In this document: one piece after another, positions 20,440 through 31,900 of the stretch
Position numbering within the stretch: the stretch's first letter is position 1
Layout: every line of letters starts with the position of its first letter
Translations under genes and position numbers: made by a program
DNA from: Prorocentrum cordatum
Taxonomy: Eukaryota; Sar; Dinophyceae; Prorocentrales; Prorocentraceae
DNA: 64,000 bases
Reading direction: 5' to 3'
NCBI GenBank assembly: GCA_963575745.1
Contig: CAUYUJ010018311.1
Location: 51,001 to 115,000 of the forward strand
Notes under the pieces: generated by a model
Database searches by the model: none
Seen by the model: only the letters and a program-made list of their open reading frames with translations
Told to the model about the DNA's origin: nothing

Positions 20440-21400
20440 GCACTGGGATAATTTGTGTATATTAGCGCGCGCGTGCTACGTACATACACATACACGTAAG
20501 TATGTTTACGCAAAACTGCACTTTCGCTTCGCGACATGCACCTTGGCCATTGAAGCTCGGCGTACAAGCGAAAGGGCAGGGAGGTAAAACAGAACACCCC
20601 GTGATAACTACGTAGTGCATTTGTTTCTGACGTCGCCGTTGCAACGATGCGAATTGTTGTCCATTCCTCATGTTTCCTCTTCCTGCCCCTCATTCTCGCC
20701 GTGCCCTGCGAGCGCTTCCCCATCCTCAGCCCTTCTCGCGGGGCCTCCCTCTCGGATAGCCTATGGGGGGCCTCGCGAAAGTTCGCAAGGACTTCTTGGG
20801 GCCTTCTGGAGGCCCCCTGTGCGTCTTCTGGGGGCCTCTGGGGGCTTCTTCGGGCCACCCTGCTTCAACCGCGGTCTCCCTGAACGACTGCGTCACGATT
20901 TGGAATTATTCGGGGACGTATTGGGGCCATCTTGGGCCGTCGTTGAGCTCTCTTCGGGCCGTCTTGGGGCCCTGTTGGGCCGTCCTGGGGCTCTCCTGGA
21001 TTGCCTGGAATCCTTTTCGGGTAGTTCCGGGGAGTTTTTCGGGCCTCCTGGGCGATTTCGGCCGCCCGGAAGACCGAATAACCAGAGCATTCCCAAACTC
21101 ATGCGACAACCCAGAAACAAACGATGTTTTTTTGCGGTTAGAAGGCATCTTAGGGGGTCTGCTTTGGGTCGTCTTAGGTCATCTGGTGGTCGTCTTGGCC
21201 TCTTGGGGCCCTCGGGGGGCCGTCTGGCCGCCCTCTTGACCGATTTGCGCCCGTTGCTTAGGCCCAGCAGAAGCTTCCAGGAGCTCCAGGAAGTCCACGG
21301 GGCAGGGGCGTTAATGGGGCTCCCGGGGCCACGGATCCGGGGGGTCTCGTTTTGGGGCGACCCGTTTGCACAAATACAGGAATTGGAATAACGGCGTGAT
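20440..21400 (+). repeat. Degenerate TTGGGGCC-type short repeats
   Basis: Irregularly spaced units such as GGCCGTCTTGGGGCC, CTTGGGCCGTC and GGGGGCCTCTGG dominate from 20760 to 21340. Related units occur at 25340-25560 and 63290-63680. The 258-codon frame across this stretch (Leu/Gly/Ser/Arg-rich) is read from the repeats; I do not support a gene. Confidence 0.55.
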
Positions 21401-22639
21401 AACGGCGTGGTGATCGATAGTCATTCCGTCCCACCGCAAGTAGGCCCAGAAGCCACTCCGACTTGGACCCAATTGCATTGCAATCGCTCCGCACGGGACA
21501 CTTGAGCTCATCATGATCGTCTTCGCCATCGCCGTTGTCATATCCATATCGGCGCGATGCTGGGCCATCCCAGAGTGCCCACGAAGTCTCGCGAATCCTC
21601 AGCGGTGTTCGTCCGCATCATCGTGGGCCGTCGGCGGCGCGCGGGGCCTTTTGGTTATTCTCCGCTGATGGTAAGAAAAACGCTAGCACCCGGCAAGTAT
21701 CACTGTCTTGTCTATGTTGTGCAGCATACGGATTCAAGTCATGTCAGCCTTCCATGCCCGAGCAGACATCCCACCCATCCACCCGCAACTTGTTGGCACA
21801 ACTCAGTTGCCCATCTGAACTTGCTCGCACATTTCAATTGCCTCAATGACGCGCGGACGGTGCTCATGCAGATCCATGAGTTTGGCGGGCGAGTGATGAT
21901 GGTGACAACGACACTGGCATTGGCGATGACGACAATGCTATTTGATGGTGGTGACGGCGGCCGCGATGAGGACGATGGAGACGACATCGACGATGCCGAT
22001 GACGACGACGATTATGATGATGATATATGATGACGTCGACGATGGTGGTAATGGCGATGACGATGGCAATGATGACGCTGGCGATGATGATAGCGATGGT
22101 GCTGGAGAGGATGATGACGACGTGCACGCGCAGAACCGATGCATTCACGACATGCTGTCAGCATAAGACAGTCATGTGTGGCGCTCTTTCGTGCTTGAAA
22201 GTCTTGCGAATTGACACGATTCGCCAACCATTGGTTTTAGAAAGATTTCGAGGCGCGCGCGGAGAAACGCGCGTGTGGACAAGATTGGTAGGATTTGGCA
22301 GAGCGGGTGCGTGATGGTTGTTGGATGTGTTTGATTTGCGCGCGTGTTTGGCCTACATGGCTTGGTTTGACAGAATTGTTGAAACCAATGTTCATGTTTT
22401 TCTGAATTTAGCGAGCGCTCGCAGACATCGGGCAACTTGCTATTGAAAAGTCCGTCGGTATGATTATGTTGACAGTTGGGCACCATAGGCGTTTGCACGC
22501 TTTGGATATGCGGGCGGCGGCGCGCGCATGTAACCCACATGGTATTTGTTGATACCTATACGACCACCCTTCGGGTGAGAAGGACGTTTAGGGGGAAAGA
22601 ACCAACAGCTGGCAGTTGCGATGGGTGCGATGGGTTTGA
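21401..22639. repeat. Unassigned DNA with a GAT/GAC tract
   Basis: An imperfect GATGAC/GATGGT array lies at about 21940-22115. No gene is recognised on either side; a few open frames of under 100 codons have no motif. Confidence 0.5.
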
Positions 22640-22960
22640 GAGAGAGGACACCACGGGACACAGCGGGACACCACTCGGACACCGCGGGACACCACGGGAC
22701 ACGGACACCACGAGACACCATCGGGACACCACGGCGAGACACCGCGGGACATTATCGGGACAACGTGCGACACCACGGCGGGACACCCCCAGCCACCGCG
22801 CGCACACTGGAAAGCCGGACTTTTGCATCCGACTCGCCCTAGCGACGGCACCGCGGGACACCATCGGGACACCGCGAGACACCACGGGGGGCACCCCTTG
22901 CCATCGTGCGCCCACCGGAGGGCCAGACTTTTGCATCCGAATCGCCCTAGCGACGGCGGG
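22640..22960 (+). repeat. GGGACACC minisatellite with 108-bp duplication
   Basis: CGGGACACCAC-type decamers repeat about 14 times at 22650-22790 and again at 22850-22890. A 108-bp tandem duplication contains TTTTGCATCCGAMTCGCCCT at 22820 and 22928. No gene. Confidence 0.75.
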
Positions 22961-23780
22961 ATCATTCCTCTCGCTCGCCCACGCAGCTTCGCCTCGCCCG
23001 CACGCGCGATTTCCTGGTGGGGGGCTCTTTGTTCCACTGTGATCTCGCCCCCCAACCTCCGACGGACTGTTACGCAACGCGCGTCATACATCCACGCGTG
23101 TGCACCTCATCGTGTCCTTTGAGGGGGTGGCGGGGAGGTGGGGGGGGGCGACCAGGGATTTCATACTCTGGATGAATTGTCGTGCATAACTTGCAAATCA
23201 GTACCCCAGGAAATATCGCAAAGCCGATTCTCGGTGTGGGGTTATGATCGTCATCTTTCTTATGAGAGGGTTTTCTTGATGGAATCGAAATCGTCACTTC
23301 CATACATATGGTGCGGGCCACATGTGCGCGTTCGCGCGCGAAACGCAGCAAAGTGTGAGTCTTCGGAAAGCATAACGAGCAATTGCGTTAATCAGGACGT
23401 ACTTCGCCGCTACGAGAGTTCAGCCAAAATGCAGCGCCTCCCGTTAGGCGACGGGGCCCGGGGTCAACATTGTCAGTGGCGTTGCGCCCACGACAAGAGA
23501 GGAGACGTCAAAAGGGCCTGTTAGGCCGCGGGGCCCCGGCACAATGTTATGTTCAAGCATTTATCTGCTCAAGTATCGAGCCGAGGCACCCTATCGAATT
23601 CGAACCCGATGGTTTTGAAATCCAGTCGAGATCGTTTGGCGGAGGAAGTCTCAACCGAAAGCCACACTTTCGAAATCTCTGGTCAGAAATTGGAATATTA
23701 AATGCCAAAGGGCGTGGCCATTCGAAACGACCGTTTCGCTTGAGACTTCCACAAGAAACAATTTTGAGCGATTTTCGAAA
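22961..23780. other. Unassigned DNA
   Basis: I see no supported gene, RNA or clear repeat here. Confidence 0.4.
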
Positions 23781-23787
23781 TTTTCGG

Positions 23788-23935
23788 GTTCGATTTCGAA
23801 ATGGCGCTCCCGCCCAAGACTTCCGCCAAACTAGAATTCGAAACCTGTCTGGCTCGATTTCGAAATGGCGCTCCCGTCCAGGACACAACAGAATTCAGAG
23901 CATGTCCGGCTCGATTTCGAAATGGCGCTCCCACC
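23788..23935 (+). repeat. Threefold repeat of about 60 bp
   Basis: CGATTTCGAAATGGCGCTCC occurs at 23791, 23855 and 23912 (spacings 64 and 57). It is followed each time by a CCCAAGA- or CCAGGA-like segment and then by GAATTC-type sequence. Confidence 0.8.
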
Positions 23936-25329
23936 CAAGATTTCCTGAACATTGGAATTCTACACCCTTCTTGGTGGAAGCACGAAGCCGGTCAAATTTT
24001 CGCATCGCGGATGCATAGGCATTTTGTTTGCGCGCGCCAGTGCTCACCATCACCATCATCGGGATGCCAGCGTGAGTTCATGAACCTGCTATGCCTGCAG
24101 GGGATTTTCAGCGGGCAAGCGGGTGAAATCTTGAGATGTTTGACAGAAGGGGTATATGACGGATTTACTGGCCAAGGTGGGAGCGTCCGGACGCGATGGG
24201 ATTAGAAGGAGTAAAGCTTCATGACGGTGGGCGGACGGGCCTGACAGCGAGCCATGCTCTAGCATGCTCTACTTTAGGGATTCACCTAGCGTCACATTAT
24301 CGCAATTGCAACCGTAATCTTACTGTACTCGTTATACCCTGGTGGCCGTAGCGGGCTGGGTCTGCCACCCCCGACCTACTTGCATGTGTCATATTTTGTC
24401 AGGGGGCTTAATTGACGAACTGTCCGTGTGACTAGTGAAATGCTGCCAGTCGGTGATCCGCCCCACCTGGCCAAGGTACTGTCGCTCGTGAGAACCACTG
24501 ATTGGTGGGCGTTGTGTGATTTATGCGGGAAATCTTTACGACACATCCCAATGATGACCACATGCGCGCGCCCGCCCGCGCCAGACAGCATCACCACAAC
24601 ATACAGTTGTTGTGTGTAAGCACTTCACACTCGAGCTCTTGACCAACAATTTGAAACACTTACCCACTAAATAGCGAAGGATATGCTAGATGTCCTGTGT
24701 GCGTGTAGGTGCTGACAACATCATTGTTAACATGCGCGCACGATATCAAGCATGTGCAAGGCCGTTAAGGGGATCCAGCGAACACTTGTGTGAAATCCTC
24801 AACAATCGGGCAAGAGCTCTTGGTGCATGCTACGGGCTTCTTGGCAATGTGGGACCGTTCGGGTGCGATGGGGTCAAAAGGAGGATTGGGCGGGAGGGTG
24901 TGATCGCTCTCCGACGTTCTGGTGGACTACACGATCTGTTGTACATTAGCACGTAGTAACACATACACACATATGTGCGTACGCACTTGCATTCATACGC
25001 ATGACATACGTACACGTATGCTGGGCGATGTGGCGCAATACCATAGTAGAGTAGGCGACCCTGTACCATAGGAAGCATGCGATTCGAGACGACGGAATAT
25101 CATACGCGGGAGGCCATACAGGAAACCGGAAATCGCGACCGGAGATTGCGACCAGAGACCGCGACCAGAGAGTGCGAGCCCAGGATCCGTGGATCGCGCA
25201 ATCCAGCCAGCGGCTTCAGAAACATTGTATGTATGCATTTACACATCTGTAAACATATATATATACATACACAAGACCCTTACAGGCAAACAACGTTGTT
25301 TAGAGAAGCGTTGGGCAGAAGAAACGTTA
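23936..25329. other. Unassigned DNA
   Basis: No gene is supported. Minor features are a 13-bp repeat GCGACCRGAGA at 25135-25175, and short palindromic TACGTA/CATATG runs near 24960-25020 and 25250-25270. Confidence 0.4.
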
Positions 25330-25560
25330 TTGACTGGGAGTCCTATTGGGCCCCTATTTGAGGCCCTCTTGGGGATCATTGTGGACCTCTATTGGAGGCC
25401 TCTTGGGGGTCTTTTGTGCCGTCTTGAGTCTTGAGGCCATCATGAACCGTCTCACAAAGCTATGAGGCCGTCTGGGGGACCTCTTGGACCGTTTGGGTGG
25501 CCTCGTGGCACTCTGGGCCCGTCTTGGGCATCCCTGGCCCCAGGAAAATTCATGCGACAC
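25330..25560 (+). repeat. TTGGGGCC-type short repeats, second block
   Basis: AGGCCTCTTGGGGGTC, GGCCGTCTGGGGGACC and GGGCCCGTCTTGGGC match the family of 20760-21340. The adjoining CATGCGACAC... CCCAAGG also echoes 21090-21110. Confidence 0.5.
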
Positions 25561-25832
25561 ACCACGAAGCCTGCGACTGCTCCCACAAATCACGCGACAT
25601 TCCCAAGGAAATCCGGCAATTGGCCTTCCGAGCCTTCCAAGGAACACACCTGCGCCTTGCCCCTTGCGGGTCGGCCTTCTTGGTCGGACGCGGCGCGCTG
25701 CGCCTCGCCTCGCCGACGAGGTGCTGTTGACTCATGGGAATGAGAGGCGAGCCTTCTTCAAGGAGAAGGAAGCCAGCGCACAGTGCTGCCTCGGAGCGGC
25801 TACGGGGGCGACGCAACTGTCGGAACGCAAGT

Positions 25833-25960
25833 CAGCGCACGGGGCGGCCATGGGCGCCCAGCCAAAGCTTGGAGCGGCCAGCCAGCGCACGGGGCGGCCA
25901 CGAGCGGCTACCACGCGAAAGCCCACAGAACCCAGCCAGCGCACGGGGTGGCCACAAGGC
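25833..25960 (+). repeat. CAGCGCACGGGGCGGCCA minisatellite
   Basis: Three units of an 18-bp core lie at 25833, 25883 and 25937, separated by variable 32-36 bp. No gene is seen. Confidence 0.65.
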
Positions 25961-26689
25961 GGCACAGGGCGGCCACTGTGGGAAAACCTGGGAAACCCAA
26001 ACAATTCACGTAGTCAGTCGTAGAAGTTATTGAGCACACGCGTCATTTGGGGCACATCGTCGTTGTTGCGATTGGGGTCGTAATCTGGGCCCGCAGCCTG
26101 CATGACCGCTAATCACGATCGCATGGAGCACTTGATCGGCGATAATCGTCCCCCGATCACGTGGCTGGTTCACGTCATCAGCTTGAAATAGGCATTGCTC
26201 TTATCGTGATCGGGAGTGTGACCATGTCTAACAGCCTTGGCTTGCGATCGGCCCTACGGTTGGTCAGACATCAAAGGTCGGGCGTCGTCTCCAGCTGGGT
26301 GGGCGTGAAGGCCAGGCTCTCTGCCGCGCAGCTCCGAGCTACTCGGTCCCCAGCGTGCAGCCGTTCTTTTGGCGTCGCCCGAGCGCGAGAGTTCTCCTCG
26401 CTCTCAATTGCACCTCCCAGCGGCCCCGCGGCGTTGACCAGTTGCCACCCACCTCTACGCATCTGCGCCCATGACGTCAGCACGTGCGCGAGGAGCGGGA
26501 GGGCTTCAGTGCTCAGCTCGGAAGGGAGGCGTGGACAGATTTTCCCAGGGTGGACGTTCCGCCGCCTCCCACCCAAGAGGTTTCCGCAAGCCGCGAAAGG
26601 CCCCGGATTGGATCCATGCAGCCTTGCGCTGCGCAGGGGGACGACGGAGACCGACGACGTCGGCGGCAGCGATGACGACGGAAACCGAC
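25961..26689. other. Unassigned DNA
   Basis: Several overlapping frames over 60 codons are open on both strands, but none has a recognisable domain or consistent codon bias. The 3' part becomes GACGAC-rich. Confidence 0.35.
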
Positions 26690-26728
26690 GACGACGACGA
26701 TGGCGGCGGCGGCGATGGCGGTGGTGGT

Positions 26729-26768
<40 letters not shown>

Positions 26769-26788
26769 ACGACGACGACGACGATGAC

Positions 26789-26820
<32 letters not shown>

Positions 26821-26850
26821 CGACGAAGACGACGACACGCGCGCCCCGCG
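26690..26850 (+). repeat. GAC / GGC triplet array
   Basis: GAC units alternate with GGC and GGT. Poly-Asp, poly-Thr and poly-Arg frames are repeat readings. Confidence 0.9.
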
Positions 26851-26854
26851 CGAG

Positions 26855-26951
26855 ACGAGGCCGAGTGCGCGGACGGCGCGCCGTCGTGCGACGGCGTCCC
26901 GTGGGCCAGCACCCCGTTCGTGGGGGAGGCGGGCGCCTCTGCCCGTCACTG
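26855..26951 (+). CDS. Exon-like coding island, GC3-rich
   Basis: One plus frame reads DEAECADGAPSCDGVPWAST and PFVGEAGASARHW, with over 90% G or C at third positions. A GT follows directly after CACTGGG (26952), a possible donor. It lies between a GAC array and a GAG array. No family is recognised. Like the islands at 13500, 48037, 51746 and 55421 it may be an exon of a host gene. Confidence 0.4.
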
Positions 26952-26982
26952 GGGTCTTTGCCCTCCGCTCCCCCCCCCACCT

Positions 26983-27377
26983 CCGAGCAGGAGGAGGAGG
27001 AGGAGGAGGAGGAGGAGGAGAAGGAAGAGGAGGAGGAGGAAGAGGAGGAGGAGGAGGAGGAAGAGGATGAGGAGCAGCAGCAACAGCAGCAACACGAGCA
27101 GGAACAGGAGCAGGAACAGGAGCAGGAGCAGGAGCAGGAGCATGAACAAGAAAACGAAGAGCAGGAGCAGGAGCACGAGGAGGAGGAGGAGGAGGAGGAG
27201 GAGGAGGAGGAGCAGGAGGAGCAGGAGGAGCAGGAGCAGGAGGAGCAGGAGGAGCAGGAGGAGCAGGAGGAGGAGGATGAGGAGCAGGATGAGGAGGAGG
27301 AGGAGGAGGAAGAGGAGGAAGAGCAGGAGCAGGAGCAGGAGGAGCAGGAGGAGCAGGAGCAGGAGGAGGAGGAGCAC

Positions 27378-27418
<41 letters not shown>

Positions 27419-27520
27419 GGAGGAGGAGGAGGAGGAGGAGGAGGAGGAGGAGGAGGAGGAGGCGGAGGAGGAGGAGGAGGAGGAGGAGCAGCAGCAGCAG
27501 CAGGAGGAGGAGGAGGAGGG
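26983..27520 (+). repeat. GAG/CAG array with GAT core
   Basis: More than 500 bp of GAG with interspersed CAG, plus about 14 GAT units near 27378-27416. Read forwards it gives poly-Glu/Gln, but there is no sign that it is translated. Confidence 0.9.
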
Positions 27521-27924
27521 AGAGGCGGATTGTCACAACACCAACCAGGGGAACGACAGCTGCAGGAATCGTACGGCTGCTAACTGAATGTGGGATGACC
27601 ACCCTTACCTTGCGCAATTGGGAAATTGCAAGGAAGTGCGGCGGGACCAAAGGTTCTCTTGAACGTCCACAAATTGCACCGAACCCCTATTACGGTGCCG
27701 CTTTCGTGTGGGAAGAGATCCAGGCGTCTCTCATGCATACGAGAGGCTCTTTTTCGAATGGCGTGTGGAAGACCCAATCTGGAAGTTGGACCGCATCCAG
27801 GTGATCTTTTGACCAGGCTCTGCTTCAGTGTCTGCTCTGCTCTTCAGTGTCTGCTCAGTTTCTCACATGATTGGGATGGCCCTGTCTTTCTTCACATGCC
27901 TCAGCATGTGCTTGACTCAAGCAT
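27521..27924. other. Unassigned DNA
   Basis: Non-repetitive DNA between the GAG array and the 454-bp repeat. No gene is supported. Confidence 0.4.
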
Positions 27925-28378
27925 TCACGATCGCCCCATTTGTCGGCTTGGCATCTTCCTGCCCATCCTCTGGAGTCTAATGGTTCCTGTTGCTGCGTTT
28001 CTTATCTTCACCTATCGTTGTTTTCTATTCGTATCCCTTGCGGTACAGTAGAGCATATTATTAAGTCATTTCTCCCCCCAAGTCGGCCCAGCGATTCTGA
28101 ACAAATTTGCTGGAGCTGGCCCAGTCTCTTAAGCACGTTCGCCCCTGCAGCGCTAACCAACAACAGCTGGCCCAGGTTAATTTAGATAAATGTCCGGGAA
28201 GCTGGCCCGGGTTTCTTAAGTCGTGATGTTCATAATCGGCTTTTCGGCTGTTAGTGAAGAGGCCCTTTCGGCAGTGCCCATCACCCGGGTGCAGCGAGCA
28301 TGGGGTTCGGGCGCGGCGCGGGCGCAGCGCAGCATATAGGGACGTGGTAGTCGCGGCTACGTGCGAGGAAGAGGGAGG
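27925..28378 (-). repeat. 454-bp direct repeat, left copy
   Basis: Nearly identical to 36572-37025 (one substitution seen, GTCGTGATG against GTCATGATG). It lies downstream of LINE-B ORF2 in the reading direction of the element, so it could be the 3' end of LINE-B. There is no TG...CA boundary as in an LTR. Confidence 0.9.
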
Positions 28379-28989
28379 ATGGATGGTGTGCTCCCTTTGA
28401 GCTGGCGGCGGAAGCTTCGGACGAGACTTCCTTTTAGCAAGGGGCCACGACCCGGGGAGGGTTCGGAAGCGACCTTGCTGCGACGGCTCTGGAAGACAGA
28501 TCGCCAGCTCTGAAGGGGTCGAGGGGAGGGTTGGTAAGAGCTGTGCACTTTCCAAGACCTGCGCGGAGTCAAGGGGGCGGCGCACAGAACCGACCCTGGA
28601 AAACCGTGCAAGCCTTTGAAAATTCCCACAGTTCCAACAAGGACCTCCGCCCGAAACCCCGGCCAGGGCGAAGCAGAAGAGGCAACTCAGAGACTCCCCG
28701 CCATATGTGGGGGGGGCCCAGGCAGGGAGCACCTGCCTGGGGCTCGTCCGATCCCCCCACGCTGCCTGGTCGACGTACCCCGCAGGTACGGGACGGTGAC
28801 AGGAGGAGGGAGAGGAAGCCACCCCAGGGAGGGGGGGATTCAGCCCGACCCGACCCGCCTGTCAGGAGACTGGGGGGCGAAAGATGCCGAAGCCGAAGCT
28901 TCCAACACCAGACCAGAATTTCCAGGCGAATCCTGCCGTGACCACGACGAGACCCCAAAAAACGAGCAGCAGACCAGGAAACAACCCCC

Positions 28990-31900
28990 TCAGTGCCCCG
29001 GGCAGACGGGAGGGAGGGCGGGAGGGGGGAGGTAATTGTTGCCTGCGGATGCCCAGAAGCGATCCACCTCCCTCTCCACGTGGAGCGCAAGCAGCGCCGC
29101 CTCCTTGTACCCCGCGTCTGCCGGGGCAGCCGACAGAATCGCCGTGGCCGCAGCCTCTCTGGAGGAGGGAGCTGTGCACCCTCGGGCCTCCCAGAAAGCG
29201 CGCCTGGGGAACTCCGTACTGCCACAGCTCCCGAGAACATGGAAGGTTGGACTCAGAAACTGCTCCCCGCAGAGCACACACATTTGCCTCCGTGCCGAAG
29301 AGAGGGAACCAGAAGAGTGCCCTAGGGCGACCAACCGCCCCCGAAGCCTGCTGAGCGAGCGCTGGCCCAGTAGCACTTCGAAAGGGAACCCTAGCTTGAG
29401 GGCCCCGGCCAGGTCCGTCCTGGGGACTGGGCCGAGAGCAAGGACCGGAAGCGGCCTCTGGAGCACGCCCGCCTGCCTCCGCAGCTCCTCCCCGCACCGC
29501 GCCTTCAGGAGGGCCCGGACGTGGACCTTGTACGCGTGCAGGGACGACCCTCCATACATTCCCTCCCAAGCAGGCCAATCCGGGATGGACCAAGCCTCGA
29601 GGAGGGCAAGCGACAGCTGCGCCCAGGTGCGGCCCTCTGACCCGTGGGCCTGCAGGAATACCCGTTTGTAGAGATCTGCGTCGGGGAGCCTCCAGAGACC
29701 GGCCCGCCGGGAGGCCACCTCGTACACGGCCCTGGCAGGCCCGGAGAGAGCCCAGCCCAACTCCAAGGGAGCGTGGGCCTGCCCTCGCCAGGGCGGACAG
29801 CCCAGAAAGGCGCGCGCCCACGCTCCATAGCTCTGTTCAAGCTTGTCCGACGCCCCCTCCGCAACTGCCCACATCCAGCGCCCGAAGCGCAGTGCGCCTT
29901 CGATCTGGGTCTCGAAGATGCGAACCGCCACAGCGAGCGGAAGGACTCCGGCAGCAACATGCCCCGCGAGGGAGGCGCACTGTGCGGAAGCGGCGCCCAG
30001 CCTTGCATCGAGCAGTTTCGAGAAGTCGAGGTCACCAGACCAGAGTAGCCCGAGCCACTGGTGTGTGTCTTTGAGCCCTAGTTCAATCGGCGCCCCTCCC
30101 TGGAGCGGTAGCACAAGGGGAGCTGCTGCCGCCCCTGCCCTCCGGGACTCCGGGGAGCCATGCACTACAACAGCGTGTTTGGAGGGCTTGGTATGCGGAC
30201 TGGCTTTGTGAGCAAAAGCCCACTCGGCTAGAGCATTCTGCGCGAGCTGCGCTCCTCCCCGAGTGGAAGAGAGCAGAACCGGGTCGTCCGCGTGTAGAAT
30301 TGCAGCAAGGCGCAGTGGCGCGGTGGCATCCAGCGCGGCCAGAGCAGAGGCCTCCAGCGTAAGATCGGCTTCTAGATCCGCTGCCCGAGGAAGCTGCGTG
30401 CCCTCGCGGAGTGCTCTAGTGAGCTCGGCGGTCTGGACAGGATCGGGCATGCCTGTGCCCCGCCACGAGCAGCCGACCCAGGCGCACGGAACGCGGACTC
30501 CTACTCCGATTCCGCAGCCTGCCTTGTGTAAGGCTTCTGGGAGAAAGTCCATGTATACAGGAAAGGTCAGGGGACCCAGCGTTCCCCCTTCGGCAATCCC
30601 TTGGTCAATGGAAACAGTGGAGACTCCGTTGAAGTTGACATGGATCGTGTCCGAAGCGAGCATGCTGGCCAGAAGCGAGAAGATGCCATCACGCACACCG
30701 GCCTTTTCATGAAGACGTAAGAGGAGCACCTCCCTCCAGGTCCGGGGAAAGGCCTTTTGAAGGTCCCCGAAAACCGCCCAAAGAGGCCGGCCTGCTCCCT
30801 TCGCCCCTGCCGCGAGCTCGTGGAGGACAAGGTGGGCGTCTCCCACGTCTCGCACGTAGCCGCTTTGGCCTGGGAAAATGGACGCGCGGAGTTGCTGCGC
30901 GAGCCTCTGGTGGAGCAGCATCTCCTGCAGCAGGCCCATCTGTGATTTTACCATGATGAGCCGGAAAGAGGCCCCCTTGTCCAGCGGGCCCTCCTTGTGC
31001 AGAGGGACGGCGCAGCTGCCCCTCCAGGCCGCTGGTCGAAGAGCGAGGCACCCCGGGCCCGTCAGACGCAGGGCCGACCAGACAGCCGTCAGCAGAACCG
31101 TGTCACCCAGCTTAAGGGCGCGACGCGGCACCAGGTCTGGCGTCGTGGCCCCTGTGCTGCCCATGGTGGACAGAGAAACTTCGACTTCCCACAGCTCTAC
31201 CGGGGCATCGTGCGACCCGCGCCCACGGTAGGCACGCGCTTGGCCTTGAACCCCGGGCAGAGTGCCCTGCACATGTGCATGGAAGTCCAGGTCCCACGGA
31301 CCTGGCCACTGTGACTGGTCCCGTAACTGTTGGCACAAGGACTCCCGCGAGGCTTCTAGAGACAGGGTCTCCCCAGCATGTCCCCTCAGACGGGGTGCTG
31401 GCCTGGGCTCCCTCGGGCGTAGGAGCCGCATGCATTTTACTGCACGTTCCTGAGCTGTGCCCGGCCCTTCGATGGCCGACCGCACCTTGCCCCGCAGGGC
31501 TGGGGTCCCAGTGCGCCTACGGGGGCAGGCAGCCGCCTGAGGCACCACCCAACCCGCCAGGACGAGACCCAGAATGAGATGCAGCAGCCAGGCGGCCACG
31601 TCCGCCAACCACTGCGCCGCTCTCAGACCTAGTTTCCTCGTACGGGAGCTGCCCTCTTCATCCTCGCAGTAATGCCGCAGAATGCCCGCATACGCTTGCA
31701 GGACTGGGCGGGCCACGGCGAGCCCCTCGGCCCATGCAGCCTCAGAGTTCCACCACCGCGGCATGCGAATGGCCCCTGGACCGTCGCACACCGGCGGAAG
31801 AGGAAGGGGGACAGTGAAGTCGATGAGGAAATGGTCCCCGTACGTGTACTCCACGCATTCTTCCCAGCTGCACCCCCCCTCCCCTCGACAGGATAGTCCG

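Noticed and set aside
22640-23935. CRISPR array
   Set aside because: Repeats are too short or irregular, spacers are repeats themselves, and the genome is eukaryotic.
26700-27804. Glu/Gln-rich frames near 295 codons
   Set aside because: They are direct readings of GAG/CAG/GAT repeats; no flanking coding bias continues on the 3' side.
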